From Actinomadura flavalba DSM 45200 (GTDB lineage: Bacteria; Actinomycetota; Actinomycetes; Streptosporangiales; Streptosporangiaceae): a stretch of DNA of 64,000 bases. Of this stretch, positions 52,687-62,397 are shown in pieces. The DNA lies in contig NZ_KB894093.1 in NCBI RefSeq assembly GCF_000374305.1, positions 558,001 through 622,000 of the forward strand, in the 5' to 3' direction. Below the pieces are notes generated by a model, which searched no databases, had not been told where the DNA came from, and worked only from the letters and a program-made list of their open reading frames with translations. The position numbers and the translations under genes were made by a program. Each line of letters starts with the position of its first letter. Positions within the stretch are counted from its first letter, which is position 1.

Positions 52687-53654
52687 GAGGCGCCCCCCTC
52701 GGTTCCGGTGCCCGCGTCGGTGGCGTGGCGGCCGCGCAGCGGGAGCCGGTTCGCGGTGCCCTGCCAGGACGCGACCGTGGACGGCACCTGCTCGGGCACG
52801 CCGGGCCGCTCCTTGGCGCGGGTGAGGAACCGGCCCGGCAGCTCGTACCGGGACAGCCGCCGCAGCCACAGGAAGCCCGCCGCGTACAGGCCGACGATCA
52901 CGCACAGGACGAGCTGCCCGAGGAAGTCGTCGTAGGGCTCGACGTAGGAGCGGTTGAAGACGGCCAGCAGGATCGCGGTGCCCACCGAGACGCCGACGAC
53001 GATGCGGACGCTGCGGCGGGTGGCGCGCCGGTCGGCCTCGACCCGGCGGCGCATGTCCAGTTCCTCCCGCGCCGACCGCGACAGCGCGCCCAGCATGTCG
53101 CGCAGGCCCGGCCCGCGCAGCTTGGCGTTGAGGATGAGCGCGGCGATGACGAGGTCGGCGGACGGGTCGTCCAGGTCGTCGGCGAAGCGGCGCAGCGCGT
53201 CGGGCAGCGGGACGCGGGTGTGCATCCGGTCGACCAGTTCGCGCAGCGGCAGCCGCAGCGCCGGGGCGGCGGCGCGCTGCGACGCCGGGATGGCCTGTTC
53301 GAGGCCGACGGCCCCGGCGATCGTGTCGCGCAGCGACTCGGTCCAGCCCGCCAGGCCCTCCAGCCGCGCCATCGCGGCGCGTTCCTCGGCGGCGCCGCCC
53401 GCCAGGCTCGGCCAGGCCAGCGCGAGCACGCCGACGCCGAGCGCCGCGACGGGCCAGCGCGTCACGACCAGCACGACCACGCCGACGATCACCGCGACGC
53501 CGGTGCGGGTGGTGAGCGTGCGCAGCAGGTTCTCGCGGCGCTTGGCGGGCGCCCGCCGGACCGGCATCCCGCGCAGCGCGGCGGCCAGCAGCAGAATCCC
53601 GCCGCCGACCAGGGCGCCGGCGACGACGGCGAGCAGCACGTCCGGATGGATCAT
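52683..53654 (-). CDS. TadB-like pilus assembly membrane protein (T2SSF domain)
   Basis: 323 residues. Two N-terminal helices, a cytoplasmic T2SSF region (WTESLRDTIAGAVGLEQAI, RFADDLDDPSADLVIAAL, RMHTRVPLPDAL) and two C-terminal helices match TadB. The C-terminal 60 residues are charged and likely cytoplasmic. It is GTGA-coupled to tadC and 7 bp behind tadA. Confidence 0.92.
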   Translation of the reverse strand: MIHPDVLLAVVAGALVGGGILLLAAALRGMPVRRAPAKRRENLLRTLTTRTGVAVIVGVVVLVVTRWPVAALGVGVLALAWPSLAGGAAEERAAMARLEGLAGWTESLRDTIAGAVGLEQAIPASQRAAAPALRLPLRELVDRMHTRVPLPDALRRFADDLDDPSADLVIAALILNAKLRGPGLRDMLGALSRSAREELDMRRRVEADRRATRRSVRIVVGVSVGTAILLAVFNRSYVEPYDDFLGQLVLCVIVGLYAAGFLWLRRLSRYELPGRFLTRAKERPGVPEQVPSTVASWQGTANRLPLRGRHATDAGTGTEGGAS

Positions 53655-53661
53655 CGCGGCC

Positions 53662-54960
53662 TCACCACGCGGCCAGCGACGGGTCGTAGCCGTACTCGGC
53701 CAGTTCCTGCGCGCACGCGATCGGCGCCGCCGGGTGCGCGACGCCGTCGGGGCCGAGCGCGAACACCTCCGACGACAGCACGCGCTGGTCGACGCCCGTC
53801 ACCTCGCGGACGCTGGCGACGAACCGGCGCAGCCGCCCACCGCCGGCGTACTCGTTGCGCTTCTCGATGAACACCACGAAGTCGATCGCGCCCGCGATGA
53901 GCATGTGCGTCGCCTCGACGGGAAGCCGCTCCTCGGACTGGATCGCGTACGTGGCGATGCGGTTGAACACCTCAATTGACGAGTTCGCGTGGATCGTCGA
54001 CAGCGACCCGTCGTTGCCCTGCGTCATCGCGTTCAGCATCGTGACGATCTCGTCGCCCAGCACCTCGCCGACGATCACCCGGGACGGGTTCATGCGCAGC
54101 GACCGGCGCACCAGCTCGGCCATGGTGATCTCGCCCTGGCCCTCGGAGTTGGGGAGCCGCTGCTCGAACGCGACGCAGTTGGGGTGCAGCTCGGGGAACG
54201 CGTCCAGGCCGAGTTCCAGCGCCCGCTCCACGGTGATCAGCCGTTCCTCGGGGCCGATCTCGTTGGCGATGGCGCGCAGCAGGGTCGTCTTGCCCGCGTT
54301 CGTCGCCCCGGCGATCATGATGTTCTTGCGGGCGCGGACCGCCGCGCGCAGGAACCGGCCCAGTTCCGGGGAGAACGTGTCCGTGCCGACCAGATCTGCG
54401 AGGAAGACCTTGCCGAGGCGGGCGCGGCGGATCGACAGCGCGGGGCGCAGCGTGACGTCCATGACGGCCGAGAGCCGCGACCCGTCCGGCAGGCGCAGGT
54501 CGAGCTGCGGGTTGGCGGTGTCGAACGGCCGCGACGACAGGCCGCTGTAGGCGGCGAGGATCTGGATCAGCTCGACCAGTTCCTCGTCGGTCTCGGCGAC
54601 GGGCTCGCCCATCTCCTCGCGGCCGTCGGCGTAGCCGATGAACACGCGGTCGCAGCCGTTGATGTCGATGTTCTCGATCTCGGGGTCCTCCAGCAGGGGC
54701 TGGAGCCGTCCGACGCCGAACAGCGCGGCGTGGACCCCGGCGGCCAGGGCCTCTTCCTCCTCGGCGTTGGGCGGGCGCCGCCCGGCGGTCAGCTCGCCGC
54801 GCGCGTACTCCTCCAGCACCTGGCCGATGAGGGCGCGGGCGAACTGCCGCTCGTCCTCGCCGGACATGACGGGCAGGCCGTTGGCGGCGTCCAGGCGGCG
54901 CTGCTGGGCGAGCCGGTCGCCGACCTCCTGGCGCAGCCGCTTGACGAGCGAGTGGTCCAT
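53662..54960 (-). CDS. TadA/CpaF-type pilus assembly ATPase
   Basis: 432 residues. A hexameric secretion ATPase with Walker A GATNAGKTTLLRA, the Asp box LELHPNCVAFEQR, Walker B RVIVGEVLGDEI and the His box TIHANSS. It powers pilin polymerisation at the TadB/TadC platform. The N-terminal helical domain carries PEIENIDINGCDRVFIGYADG. Its ATG abuts the TadZ stop with no spacer. Confidence 0.95.
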   Translation of the reverse strand: MDHSLVKRLRQEVGDRLAQQRRLDAANGLPVMSGEDERQFARALIGQVLEEYARGELTAGRRPPNAEEEEALAAGVHAALFGVGRLQPLLEDPEIENIDINGCDRVFIGYADGREEMGEPVAETDEELVELIQILAAYSGLSSRPFDTANPQLDLRLPDGSRLSAVMDVTLRPALSIRRARLGKVFLADLVGTDTFSPELGRFLRAAVRARKNIMIAGATNAGKTTLLRAIANEIGPEERLITVERALELGLDAFPELHPNCVAFEQRLPNSEGQGEITMAELVRRSLRMNPSRVIVGEVLGDEIVTMLNAMTQGNDGSLSTIHANSSIEVFNRIATYAIQSEERLPVEATHMLIAGAIDFVVFIEKRNEYAGGGRLRRFVASVREVTGVDQRVLSSEVFALGPDGVAHPAAPIACAQELAEYGYDPSLAAW

Positions 54961-55818
54961 CTACGGCCTCCGCTCGGTCGTCAGGGGCGCCGATCGCGGC
55001 GGCGCCGGGGGTTCGGCGGGCCGCTGCGGCAGCCGCCGGAGCAGGTCGCCCGCGACCTCCCGCGCCGACCGGACGAGCAGCGAGCGGTCGAGCCGCCCGC
55101 CCCACTGGCCGGACAGCAGCGCCGCCCCCTTCGGGTCGAGCGCGAGCCCGCCGAGGACGCCGACGGGCGGGGTGCCGGGCGCGCGGTCGCCCGCCTGCCG
55201 GTCGCGGGTTGCCAGGATGCGTTCGACCTCGCTCACCGAGGGGCGGAAGTCGCGCGGGTCGGCCAGCACCAGGACGCCGATCGGCGGGCCGCCGCGCAGT
55301 TCGTCCTCCAGCACGCTGACGCGTTCGCGCAGGTGCGCGACCTGCTCCAGCGTCGCGCGGGTGACGAGCACGACCATGTCGGCCTCGCGCAGCAGGCCCG
55401 TCAGCGGGCTCGCCGCGCCGAGCCGTCCGCAGTCGGCCAGGACGTCGACGCCGCCGAGCCCGGCGAACGCGCGGCCGAGCGGGCCCCACAGCCACGTCAT
55501 GCCCTGCGCCTGCTCGGCGCCGGTGATGCCGACGAGGACGTCCAGCCCGCCGGTGAGCCGCTGGCTGTGTTCACCGATCTGCTCGGGCCGCAGCCCGCGC
55601 CGGGCCGTCGCGGCGAGGCTGAGCAGGCCCCGCGACGGGTTGAGCATGCCGGTGCCGCCGTCGCCGCCCTGCTCGGCGGGCAGCCGGTAGACCAGGTCGC
55701 CGCCGGCCTGGTCGCACTCGGCGACCAGCACCGGGCGCGGCCAGACGGCGCCGAGCGCCACGGCGGCCGTCGTGACGCCGGGCGCTCCCTTGTCGGCGGC
55801 GAGAGCGATGAGGGCCAC
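54961..55818 (-). CDS. TadZ/CpaE-like P-loop protein
   Basis: 285 residues. A ParA/MinD-type fold starts MALIALAADKGAPGVTTAAVALGAVW: the P-loop is the deviant KGAPGVTT. VDVLADCGRLGAASP corresponds to the Walker B strand and VVLVTRATLEQVAHL to the next one. TadZ/CpaE proteins place the Tad machine at the cell pole. Position between cpaB and tadA is standard. Confidence 0.85.
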   Translation of the reverse strand: MALIALAADKGAPGVTTAAVALGAVWPRPVLVAECDQAGGDLVYRLPAEQGGDGGTGMLNPSRGLLSLAATARRGLRPEQIGEHSQRLTGGLDVLVGITGAEQAQGMTWLWGPLGRAFAGLGGVDVLADCGRLGAASPLTGLLREADMVVLVTRATLEQVAHLRERVSVLEDELRGGPPIGVLVLADPRDFRPSVSEVERILATRDRQAGDRAPGTPPVGVLGGLALDPKGAALLSGQWGGRLDRSLLVRSAREVAGDLLRRLPQRPAEPPAPPRSAPLTTERRP

Positions 55819-55820
55819 GG

Positions 55821-56660
55821 TCAGTTACCGCCCGGCGTCTGCGGCTGGCGCGGCGACGTGGGGGTCTCCGGGCTCTCCCGGACGGGCGGCGGCTCGGTGC
55901 CGCCCTTGCTCAGCCGGGTGCCCTCGGGCAGCAGCACGACGGCGACCGCCCCGGCCGCCGCGGCCTGCGCGACCTGCGCCGCCTCGTTCGGCGGGACCGC
56001 GACGTCGAGGGTGGTGGCGTCACCGGGCGCGCGGACGCCCTCCTCGCCGTCCGCACGGACGGCCACGACGATCGCGTCGCCGGACAGCAGCGTGCCCGCG
56101 CGGCCGGACGCGCCCTGGTTGCCGCCGGTGACCGCGTACAGGCCGACGTGCCGTCCGGTGGTGAGGTCGGCGGACGGGTACTGGCCGGGCTTGACGGCGA
56201 GGCCGACGACGACGCGGCCGCGCGCGGCGTCGTCCTGCGCGGCGACCATCTGGTTGCTCAGCAGTGCGCCCTTGACGAGCGGCACCGCCGCGAACGCCCG
56301 GGTGACCTTGGCCCGCTCGGACCACGCGATGAAGTAGCCCTCGCCGGTGTCGCCGACGCGGACCTCCTCCAGGGCGGAGGCGGGGATGCGCTGCCCGGCG
56401 GCGACGGGTTCGGCGATGCGGATCGCCGAGACGCGCTGGCCGCTGGCCGTCACCAGGTACGCGCTGGTGAGCGCGCCGCCCAGGATGAGCAGCACCGCGA
56501 GCGCGGCGAGCGCGGGCTTGCGCTCGCGCGGCGCCACGGGCAGGCGCTGGCCGCCGTTACCGCCGAGACCCGGCCGGAGCGCCGCGCCTCCGGGTGCGGT
56601 TCCGGCGCCGCCCCGCCCGGTTCCGGTCTCACCGGAGACGGGCACAGAATTGGACTTCAT
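55821..56660 (-). CDS. CpaB/RcpC-like SAF-domain pilus protein
   Basis: 279 residues. A Gly-rich cytoplasmic start and one membrane helix (ALAALAVLLILGGALTSAYLV) lead to an exported SAF domain (AEPVAAGQRIPASALEEVRV, VPLVKGALLSNQMV) and a Pro-rich tail. It is the first gene of the minus-strand Tad operon; its start lies 331 bp from the divergent EccC-type gene. Confidence 0.88.
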   Translation of the reverse strand: MKSNSVPVSGETGTGRGGAGTAPGGAALRPGLGGNGGQRLPVAPRERKPALAALAVLLILGGALTSAYLVTASGQRVSAIRIAEPVAAGQRIPASALEEVRVGDTGEGYFIAWSERAKVTRAFAAVPLVKGALLSNQMVAAQDDAARGRVVVGLAVKPGQYPSADLTTGRHVGLYAVTGGNQGASGRAGTLLSGDAIVVAVRADGEEGVRAPGDATTLDVAVPPNEAAQVAQAAAAGAVAVVLLPEGTRLSKGGTEPPPVRESPETPTSPRQPQTPGGN

Positions 56661-56991
56661 CGCGCTGGCACCGCTCCTTCACGCGCGACGGGCGCACCGC
56701 CGTGCGAGATCTCCCATCCGTCGAGCGATCCATGCTCGCGGCCTCTGTCAGGTCGCGTCAATGGATTGCCGAATGTGAGGCCGGGATGTGACGTTACGTA
56801 GTGCTATGACCAGTAAATTTGTTGATCACTGACGTTCTGACGCTAAGTCACTTGATCCACTGACATCCGGGACTAATCTTCGGTGAAAAGTACCGGTGTG
56901 TCCGGTGCCGCGCGCGACCGCGCGCCACTGTCACCGTAGGCGATTAAGCTGGCCGGGCCGCCCTGGGCCACCGCGCGCAGAAGGAGCTCGA
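56661..56991. promoter_or_regulatory. Divergent control region between Tad operon and EccC-type gene
   Basis: No gene is seen. An AT-rich patch (56800-56885) contains two related sequences, GTTGATCACTGACGTTC (56821-56837) and CTTGATCCACTGACATCC (56851-56868), spaced by 30 bp. They may be a regulator's direct-repeat site. A clear AAGGAG precedes the EccC start. Confidence 0.5.
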
Positions 56992-59900
56992 ATGCGGATC
57001 TCGTTCACGGCGCTCACCGCCCGCGGACCGCGCGACGTCGTCCTCACCGTCGATGCCGAAATGACGGTCGACGCCGTCGCGCGATCACTTCGCGGCGCAC
57101 TCGGACCGGTTCCGGCCGCCGAATCCCCGGTTTCGGGCGGCACCGTTCCGGCGCCCCGTTTCACCAAGGACGCGCTCACCGCCGATTCCCCGCGCACCGG
57201 CGGCGGCACCGTCACCGCCGAGCGCGTCACCCTGTGGACCGACGGGCGCATGCTCGACCCGCAGGCCCTCGCCGTCCGCGAACTGCGCGACGGCGCCGTG
57301 GTCACCGTCGAGGAGCGCACCGCCGCCGCGACCGTCCTCACCGAGCCCACCGGCCTCGCCGAGATCCGCGTCGTCGGCGGACCCGCCGCCGGGAGCGTGC
57401 ACCGGCTCGGGCTCGGCATCGGCACGCTCGGCTCGGGCACCTCCGTCGACATCACCGTCGCCGACCCCGCGATCCCGCCCGCGTCGCTGCGCATCACCGT
57501 CGGACGCGAGGAGGTGCTGGTCGAGCCGTCGTCGCGCACCCGCGCCCTCCTCGACGGCGAACCCCTCACCACGCGGGCGCTCTGGCCCGCCGGGGCGCCG
57601 CTCAGCGTCGGCGCCACCGTGCTGACGCAGACACCGTCCGCCGCGCCCGACACCCACCTGGAGCCGCTGCCCGGCGGCGGGCTGGCGTTCAACCGGCCGC
57701 CCCGGCTGCGGCCCGCCGAGCACGACCGCACGCTCGCCGTCCCACGCCGTCCCGAGCGCAACCCGCGCGAGCGGCTGCGGCTGCTCGGCGCGCTGCTGTT
57801 CTCCGCGTTCGGCCTCGTCATGGCGTTCGGGCTCGGGCAGTGGTGGTGGGCGCTGTTCGCGCTGGCGTGGCCGCTGATGACGATCGGCGAGTGGCTCGGC
57901 GACCGGCTGCACGGCCGCAAGTCGTACAAGAAGGCGCTCAAGGAGTACCAGCGCCGCGCCGCCGCGTTCGGCGGCGAGCTGGACCGGCTGCGCGCCGCCG
58001 ACGAGACCGGCCGCCGCGCCGCCCACCCCGACCCCGCCGACGTGCTGCTCACCGCCACCGGGCCGCGCCGCCGCCTGTGGGAGCGCCGCGCCACCGACCC
58101 CGACGCCCTGCACCTGCGGCTCGGCCTGGCCGACCTGCCCGCGCGGATCGAGCTGAAGGGAAACGACGTCCCCGACGGCGAGCTGGGCGCCGTGCGGGTG
58201 CCGGTGTCGCGGCTGGTGCCGGTCGCGCTGCCGCTGCGGGAGCTGGGCGTCCTCGGCGTCACCGGGCCGCGCGAGGCGTCGCAGGGGCTGGCGCGGTGGC
58301 TCGTCGCGCAGTCGGCGGCGCTGCACAGCCCGCGCGACCTCCAGATCGTCGTGCTGTCGTCGGTGCCCGGCGCCGACGAGGCGTGGAACTGGGTGCGGTG
58401 GCTGCCGCACGCCGTGCCCCGCGCGGGCGAGGAGTGCACGGTGCTCGTCGGCGCCGACCCCGAGTCCGTCGCCCACCGCGTCACCGAGCTGGCCATCCAC
58501 CTCACCGAGCGGCGCCGCGCCCCGCAGGGCACGCCGCCGCCGTTCGACGTCCTGCTCGTGCTGGACGGCGCGCGGGCGCTGCGCCGTGTCCCCGGCATGC
58601 CGATGCTGCTGGCGCGCGGCCCCGAGTTCGGCATCCACGCGATCTGCGTCGACGACGAGGAACGGCTGCTGCCCGAGGAGTGCGCCGCCGTCGCCGCCTG
58701 GGACGGCGACGCCCCCGAGACGCTGCGGCTGCGCGGCGAGGGCCTCGACGTCGTCGGCCCGGTGCTGGCCGAGCGCGTCTCGCCCGCGTGGGCCGAGCGG
58801 GTCGCGCGGGCGCTGGCGCCCGTCCGCGACGTGTCCCGCGAGGACGCCGCCGAGGCGATTCCCGCCGACGTCCGGCTGCTCGACCTGCTCGACATGCCCG
58901 ACCCGACCGCCGAGCACGTGCTGCGCTCCTGGTCGGCGACGGGCGGGCGCACCACCCGCGTCCCCATCGGCGCCGGGCTGGACGGCGTCCACCGGCTCGA
59001 CCTGCGCGCCGACGGGCCGCACGGCCTCATCGCGGGCACCACCGGCGCGGGCAAGTCCGAGCTGCTCCAGACGCTCATCGCGTCGCTGGCCGTCGCGAAC
59101 CGGCCCGACGAGCTGACGTTCGTCCTCATCGACTACAAGGGCGGCGCCGCCTTCCAGGACTGCGCCAAGCTCCCGCACACGGTCGGCATGGTCACCGACC
59201 TGGACGGCCACGCCACCGAACGCGCGCTGGAGTCGCTGGCCGCCGAGCTGCGGCGGCGCGAGGAGATCTTCCTGGCGGCCGGCGCCAAGGACCTCGACGA
59301 CCACAACGACCTGCGGGCCTCCGACGCGTCGCTGCCCTCGGTGCCGCGGCTGCTGCTCGTCATCGACGAGTTCGCCGCCATGGTGACCGAACTGCCCGAC
59401 TTCGTCACCGGCCTCGTGGACATCGGGCGGCGCGGCCGGTCGCTCGGCGTCCACCTGCTGCTGGCCACGCAGCGGCCCGCCGGGGTCGTCACCGCCGACA
59501 TCCGCGCCAACACCAACCTGCGGATCGCGCTGCGCGTCACCGACGCCGAGGAGTCCACCGACGTCATCGACGCGCCCGACGCGGCGTCGCTCGCCAAGGC
59601 CACGCCGGGGCGCTGCTACGTCCGGTCCGGGGCCGGTGAGGTGCGGCTCGTGCAGTCGGCGCGGATCGGCGGGCGGCGGCCCGGGGCCGGGCCGTCGTCG
59701 GGCCCGTCGGTGCGGCCGGTGCCGTGGGACGAGCTGGGACGCGGGCTGCCCGGCCCCGCCGAGCCCGCCGACGACGGCACGATGGTCACCGACCTCGCCG
59801 TCCTCGTGCAGGCCGTCGACGAGGCCGCGCGGCGGCTGCGCATCGCGCGGCAGCCGTCGCCGTGGCTGACGCCGCTGCCCGAGCAGATCCGGCTGACGCC

Positions 59901-61491
59901 GCGCACGGCGGCGGGCGGGTCCGTGGTGGACGTCCCGCCGATCCCGTTCGGCATCACCGACCTGCCCGCCGTCCAGTCGCGCGAACCGCTGCTGCTCGAC
60001 CTGGCCTCGGGGGGACACCTCTATATCGCCGGGGCGGCACGATCGGGGCGGTCCACGGCGCTGCGGTCGCTGGCCGGATCGCTCGCCGGGGCCTGCTCGC
60101 CCTACGACGCCCACCTGTACGCGATCGACTGCGGCGCGGGCGCGCTGCGGCCGCTCGTCGCGCTGCCGCACTGCGGCGCCGTCGTCACCCGCGAGCAGGT
60201 CGACCGGTGCGAGCGGCTGCTGTCGGCGCTGGCCGCCGAGGTCGCGCGGCGGCAGCAGCTCCTGGCCGGGGCCGGGTTCGCGTCGCTGGCCGAGCAGCGC
60301 GCCGCCGTCGCCACCACCGACCGCCTGCCGTGGATGGTGCTGCTCCTGGACCGGTGGGAGGGATTCGTCGCGGCGTTCGAGCACTACGACTACGGGCGCC
60401 TGGTCGACCAGACGCTCCGGCTGCTGCGCGAGGGCGCGTCGGTCGGGCTGCGGGCGGTGTTCACCGGCGACCGCACCGGCCTGTCCGGGCAGGTGTCGAC
60501 GGTGTTCGACCGGCGGCTCATCCTGCGCATGGGCGACCCCAACGACTACGGCTACGCCGGGTTGCAGGAGAAGCAGATCCCGGCGTCGATGCCGCCGGGG
60601 CGCGCGCTGGAGGCCGTCGCGCCCGGCATCCCGCTGCGCGAGTCGCAGATCGGGCTGCTCGGCGACGACGCGTCCGGCACCGCGCAGGTCACGGCGTTGC
60701 AGGAGATCGCGCGGATCTCGGTCGCCCGGTACGGCAAGCTGCCCCGGCGGCAGCGGCCGCTGCACGTGGACGAGCTGCCCGTCCGCGTCACCTACCGCGA
60801 GGCGATGGCGCTCGACCCCGACTTCCTCGCGCCGTCGGCGCTGTGGGCGCTGGCCGGGGTCGGCGGCGACACGCTCGCGCCCGTCGGCATTGACCTGCTC
60901 AACGAGGGGCCGGGCTTCGTCGTCGCGGGACCGCCCCGGTCGGGACGGTCCACCACGTTGCGGACGATCGTGCACTCACTGCTCGATCCGGCCGTCGCGG
61001 GCGGGCTCGTGCCCGTCGTGCTCGTCACGCCGCGCCGCTCGCCGCTGCGGCTGCTGGCCGGGCGGCCCGGCGTCCTCGCCGTCCTCGGCGCCGACGCCGA
61101 CGCCGGGGAGCTGGAGGCGGCCGTCCGCGCCGAGCACCGGTACGTCGTCGTCGTGGACGACGCCGAGATGCTGGAGGACACCGACTTCGACGACGCCCTG
61201 CGCGACGTCCTGCGCACCGCCCGCGACGGCGAGCACGCCGTCGTCCTCGGCGGCACCACCGCCGACCTGGCCCGCGGCTACCGCGGCTTCCTCCCCGACG
61301 CCCGCCGCTCCCGCTCGGGCCTCCTGCTCTCCGTCGACTCCCCCGAGGACGGCGACCTCTTCGGCCTCCGCCTCCCCCGCAACGCCCCCCTGGGCGGCCC
61401 CACCGGCCGCGGCCTCTTCGTCGCCACAGCCACCACCACCCAGATCCAGGTGGCCCTCCCCCCACCCGTCAGCGGCGACCGCGACGGTTAG
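56992..61491 (+). CDS. EccC/FtsK-type triple ATPase with N-terminal ubiquitin-like and FHA-like domains
   Basis: 1499 residues. The first 110 residues (MRISFTALTARGPRDVVLTV ... LWTDGRMLDPQALAVRELRDG) resemble the ubiquitin-like EsaB/YukD fold, followed by an FHA-like domain (IRVVGGPAAGSVHRLGLG, about 120-225). Two membrane helices lie near 262-300. Three FtsK/SpoIIIE ATPases follow: the first has Walker A GTTGAGKSE near 682 and Walker B LLLVIDEFAAMV near 787; the second (GAARSGRSTAL near 1013) and third (GPPRSGRSTTL near 1313) have Arg in place of the Walker Lys. This is the EccC layout of type VII secretion. A WXG100 protein is encoded 1.7 kb away. Confidence 0.9.
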   Translation: MRISFTALTARGPRDVVLTVDAEMTVDAVARSLRGALGPVPAAESPVSGGTVPAPRFTKDALTADSPRTGGGTVTAERVTLWTDGRMLDPQALAVRELRDGAVVTVEERTAAATVLTEPTGLAEIRVVGGPAAGSVHRLGLGIGTLGSGTSVDITVADPAIPPASLRITVGREEVLVEPSSRTRALLDGEPLTTRALWPAGAPLSVGATVLTQTPSAAPDTHLEPLPGGGLAFNRPPRLRPAEHDRTLAVPRRPERNPRERLRLLGALLFSAFGLVMAFGLGQWWWALFALAWPLMTIGEWLGDRLHGRKSYKKALKEYQRRAAAFGGELDRLRAADETGRRAAHPDPADVLLTATGPRRRLWERRATDPDALHLRLGLADLPARIELKGNDVPDGELGAVRVPVSRLVPVALPLRELGVLGVTGPREASQGLARWLVAQSAALHSPRDLQIVVLSSVPGADEAWNWVRWLPHAVPRAGEECTVLVGADPESVAHRVTELAIHLTERRRAPQGTPPPFDVLLVLDGARALRRVPGMPMLLARGPEFGIHAICVDDEERLLPEECAAVAAWDGDAPETLRLRGEGLDVVGPVLAERVSPAWAERVARALAPVRDVSREDAAEAIPADVRLLDLLDMPDPTAEHVLRSWSATGGRTTRVPIGAGLDGVHRLDLRADGPHGLIAGTTGAGKSELLQTLIASLAVANRPDELTFVLIDYKGGAAFQDCAKLPHTVGMVTDLDGHATERALESLAAELRRREEIFLAAGAKDLDDHNDLRASDASLPSVPRLLLVIDEFAAMVTELPDFVTGLVDIGRRGRSLGVHLLLATQRPAGVVTADIRANTNLRIALRVTDAEESTDVIDAPDAASLAKATPGRCYVRSGAGEVRLVQSARIGGRRPGAGPSSGPSVRPVPWDELGRGLPGPAEPADDGTMVTDLAVLVQAVDEAARRLRIARQPSPWLTPLPEQIRLTPRTAAGGSVVDVPPIPFGITDLPAVQSREPLLLDLASGGHLYIAGAARSGRSTALRSLAGSLAGACSPYDAHLYAIDCGAGALRPLVALPHCGAVVTREQVDRCERLLSALAAEVARRQQLLAGAGFASLAEQRAAVATTDRLPWMVLLLDRWEGFVAAFEHYDYGRLVDQTLRLLREGASVGLRAVFTGDRTGLSGQVSTVFDRRLILRMGDPNDYGYAGLQEKQIPASMPPGRALEAVAPGIPLRESQIGLLGDDASGTAQVTALQEIARISVARYGKLPRRQRPLHVDELPVRVTYREAMALDPDFLAPSALWALAGVGGDTLAPVGIDLLNEGPGFVVAGPPRSGRSTTLRTIVHSLLDPAVAGGLVPVVLVTPRRSPLRLLAGRPGVLAVLGADADAGELEAAVRAEHRYVVVVDDAEMLEDTDFDDALRDVLRTARDGEHAVVLGGTTADLARGYRGFLPDARRSRSGLLLSVDSPEDGDLFGLRLPRNAPLGGPTGRGLFVATATTTQIQVALPPPVSGDRDG

Positions 61492-61847
61492 GCGAAGAGT
61501 TGCGACAGGCGTTCCACCGTGGGGCGGGAGCGGAGGTGGAGGCGGGGGACGTCGAGGCCCTCGTCGCCGAGGACGACCAGGAGGGCCTTGGAGGCCAGGG
61601 CGTAGACGACGATGTGGCCGCGTTCGCAGCGGGTGACGACCTCGCGGAGTTCGCCCATGCCGACCTCCTCGCCGGTGCTCTTGCCGAGCCCGAGCGCGGC
61701 GGCGGCGAGCGCCGCCAGCACGTCCGGGCGGACCCCGTCGGTGTCCGCGCCGATGAGCAGGCCGTCGACCGACGCCACCGCCGCGTCGGTCACGCCGACC
61801 ACCTGGTCGCGGAGCGTCTTCAGCTCGTCCAGAACCGCTTCCCGCAT
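61488..61847 (-). CDS. Roadblock/LC7 domain protein
   Basis: 119 residues with the roadblock pattern VLDELKTLRDQVVGVTDAAVASVDGLLIGADTDG, then LAALAAAALGLGKSTGEEVG and HIVVYALASKALLVVLGDEG. Roadblock proteins are MglB-like regulators or scaffolds of small GTPases in bacteria. No GTPase gene is visible within the window. The gene is convergent with the EccC-type gene and overlaps its stop by 4 bp. Confidence 0.85.
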   Translation of the reverse strand: MREAVLDELKTLRDQVVGVTDAAVASVDGLLIGADTDGVRPDVLAALAAAALGLGKSTGEEVGMGELREVVTRCERGHIVVYALASKALLVVLGDEGLDVPRLHLRSRPTVERLSQLFA

Positions 61848-61876
61848 CGTGCCCCCCTCGTCCGCCCCGTCCGCCG

Positions 61877-62245
61877 TCAGATGCTCAGTTCCCCCTCGAT
61901 CCTGCGCAGGTGGTGACGGGCGAGCGCCAGATTGGCGCGTTCCCGGTCCAGTGCGAGGTAGAGGAAGATGCGGTGGACGCCGCCGCGCTGCATGAGCCGG
62001 ATCAGGTGGTACTGCCGGTGCAGGGTGATGAGGATGTCCTCGATCGCGTCGTCGATGTTCAGCGACTCCAGCGTGCGGACCTTGGCCCGGACCACCTCGG
62101 TGTTGCCCGCGGCGGCGACCTCCAGGTCGACACCGCCGCCGCCTCCGAGGGAGCCGAGCGACATGCCGCTGTCGTAGTCGACGAGGGCGACGCCCAGCGC
62201 TCCGTCGATCGCCATGGCTTCCTTGAGGGCGGATTCGATGTTCAT
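61877..62245 (-). CDS. Conserved actinobacterial protein with roadblock-like fold
   Basis: 122 residues from ATG 62245. MNIESALKEAMAIDGALGVAL, VDYDSGMSLGSLGGGGGVDL, NTEVVRAKVRTLESLNIDDA and QYHLIRLMQRGGVHRIFLYLALD are the family blocks I recall in a conserved actinobacterial protein that normally accompanies a roadblock gene. It is 29 bp upstream of that gene and probably co-transcribed. A dimeric or MglB-like function is inferred. Confidence 0.8.
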   Translation of the reverse strand: MNIESALKEAMAIDGALGVALVDYDSGMSLGSLGGGGGVDLEVAAAGNTEVVRAKVRTLESLNIDDAIEDILITLHRQYHLIRLMQRGGVHRIFLYLALDRERANLALARHHLRRIEGELSI

Positions 62246-62397
62246 CTTCCGCTGTTCACCCTTCACGCGGCTACAGATGCTTCGGTCGGCGGTGGATGCG
62301 CTCCTGCGAGGGCGTCCGGTAAGCCCGTCCTGTCGGGACGGGGACACGCTATCGTGCCTTTCTCGGACTTATCGGCCTCCTTCGGCGCAGGGGTGAC

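Noticed and set aside
57085..60975. 1296-codon minus-strand open frame opposite the EccC-type gene
   Set aside because: Antisense shadow of a strong coding sequence; Arg/Gln/Gly/Asp-rich with no domain.
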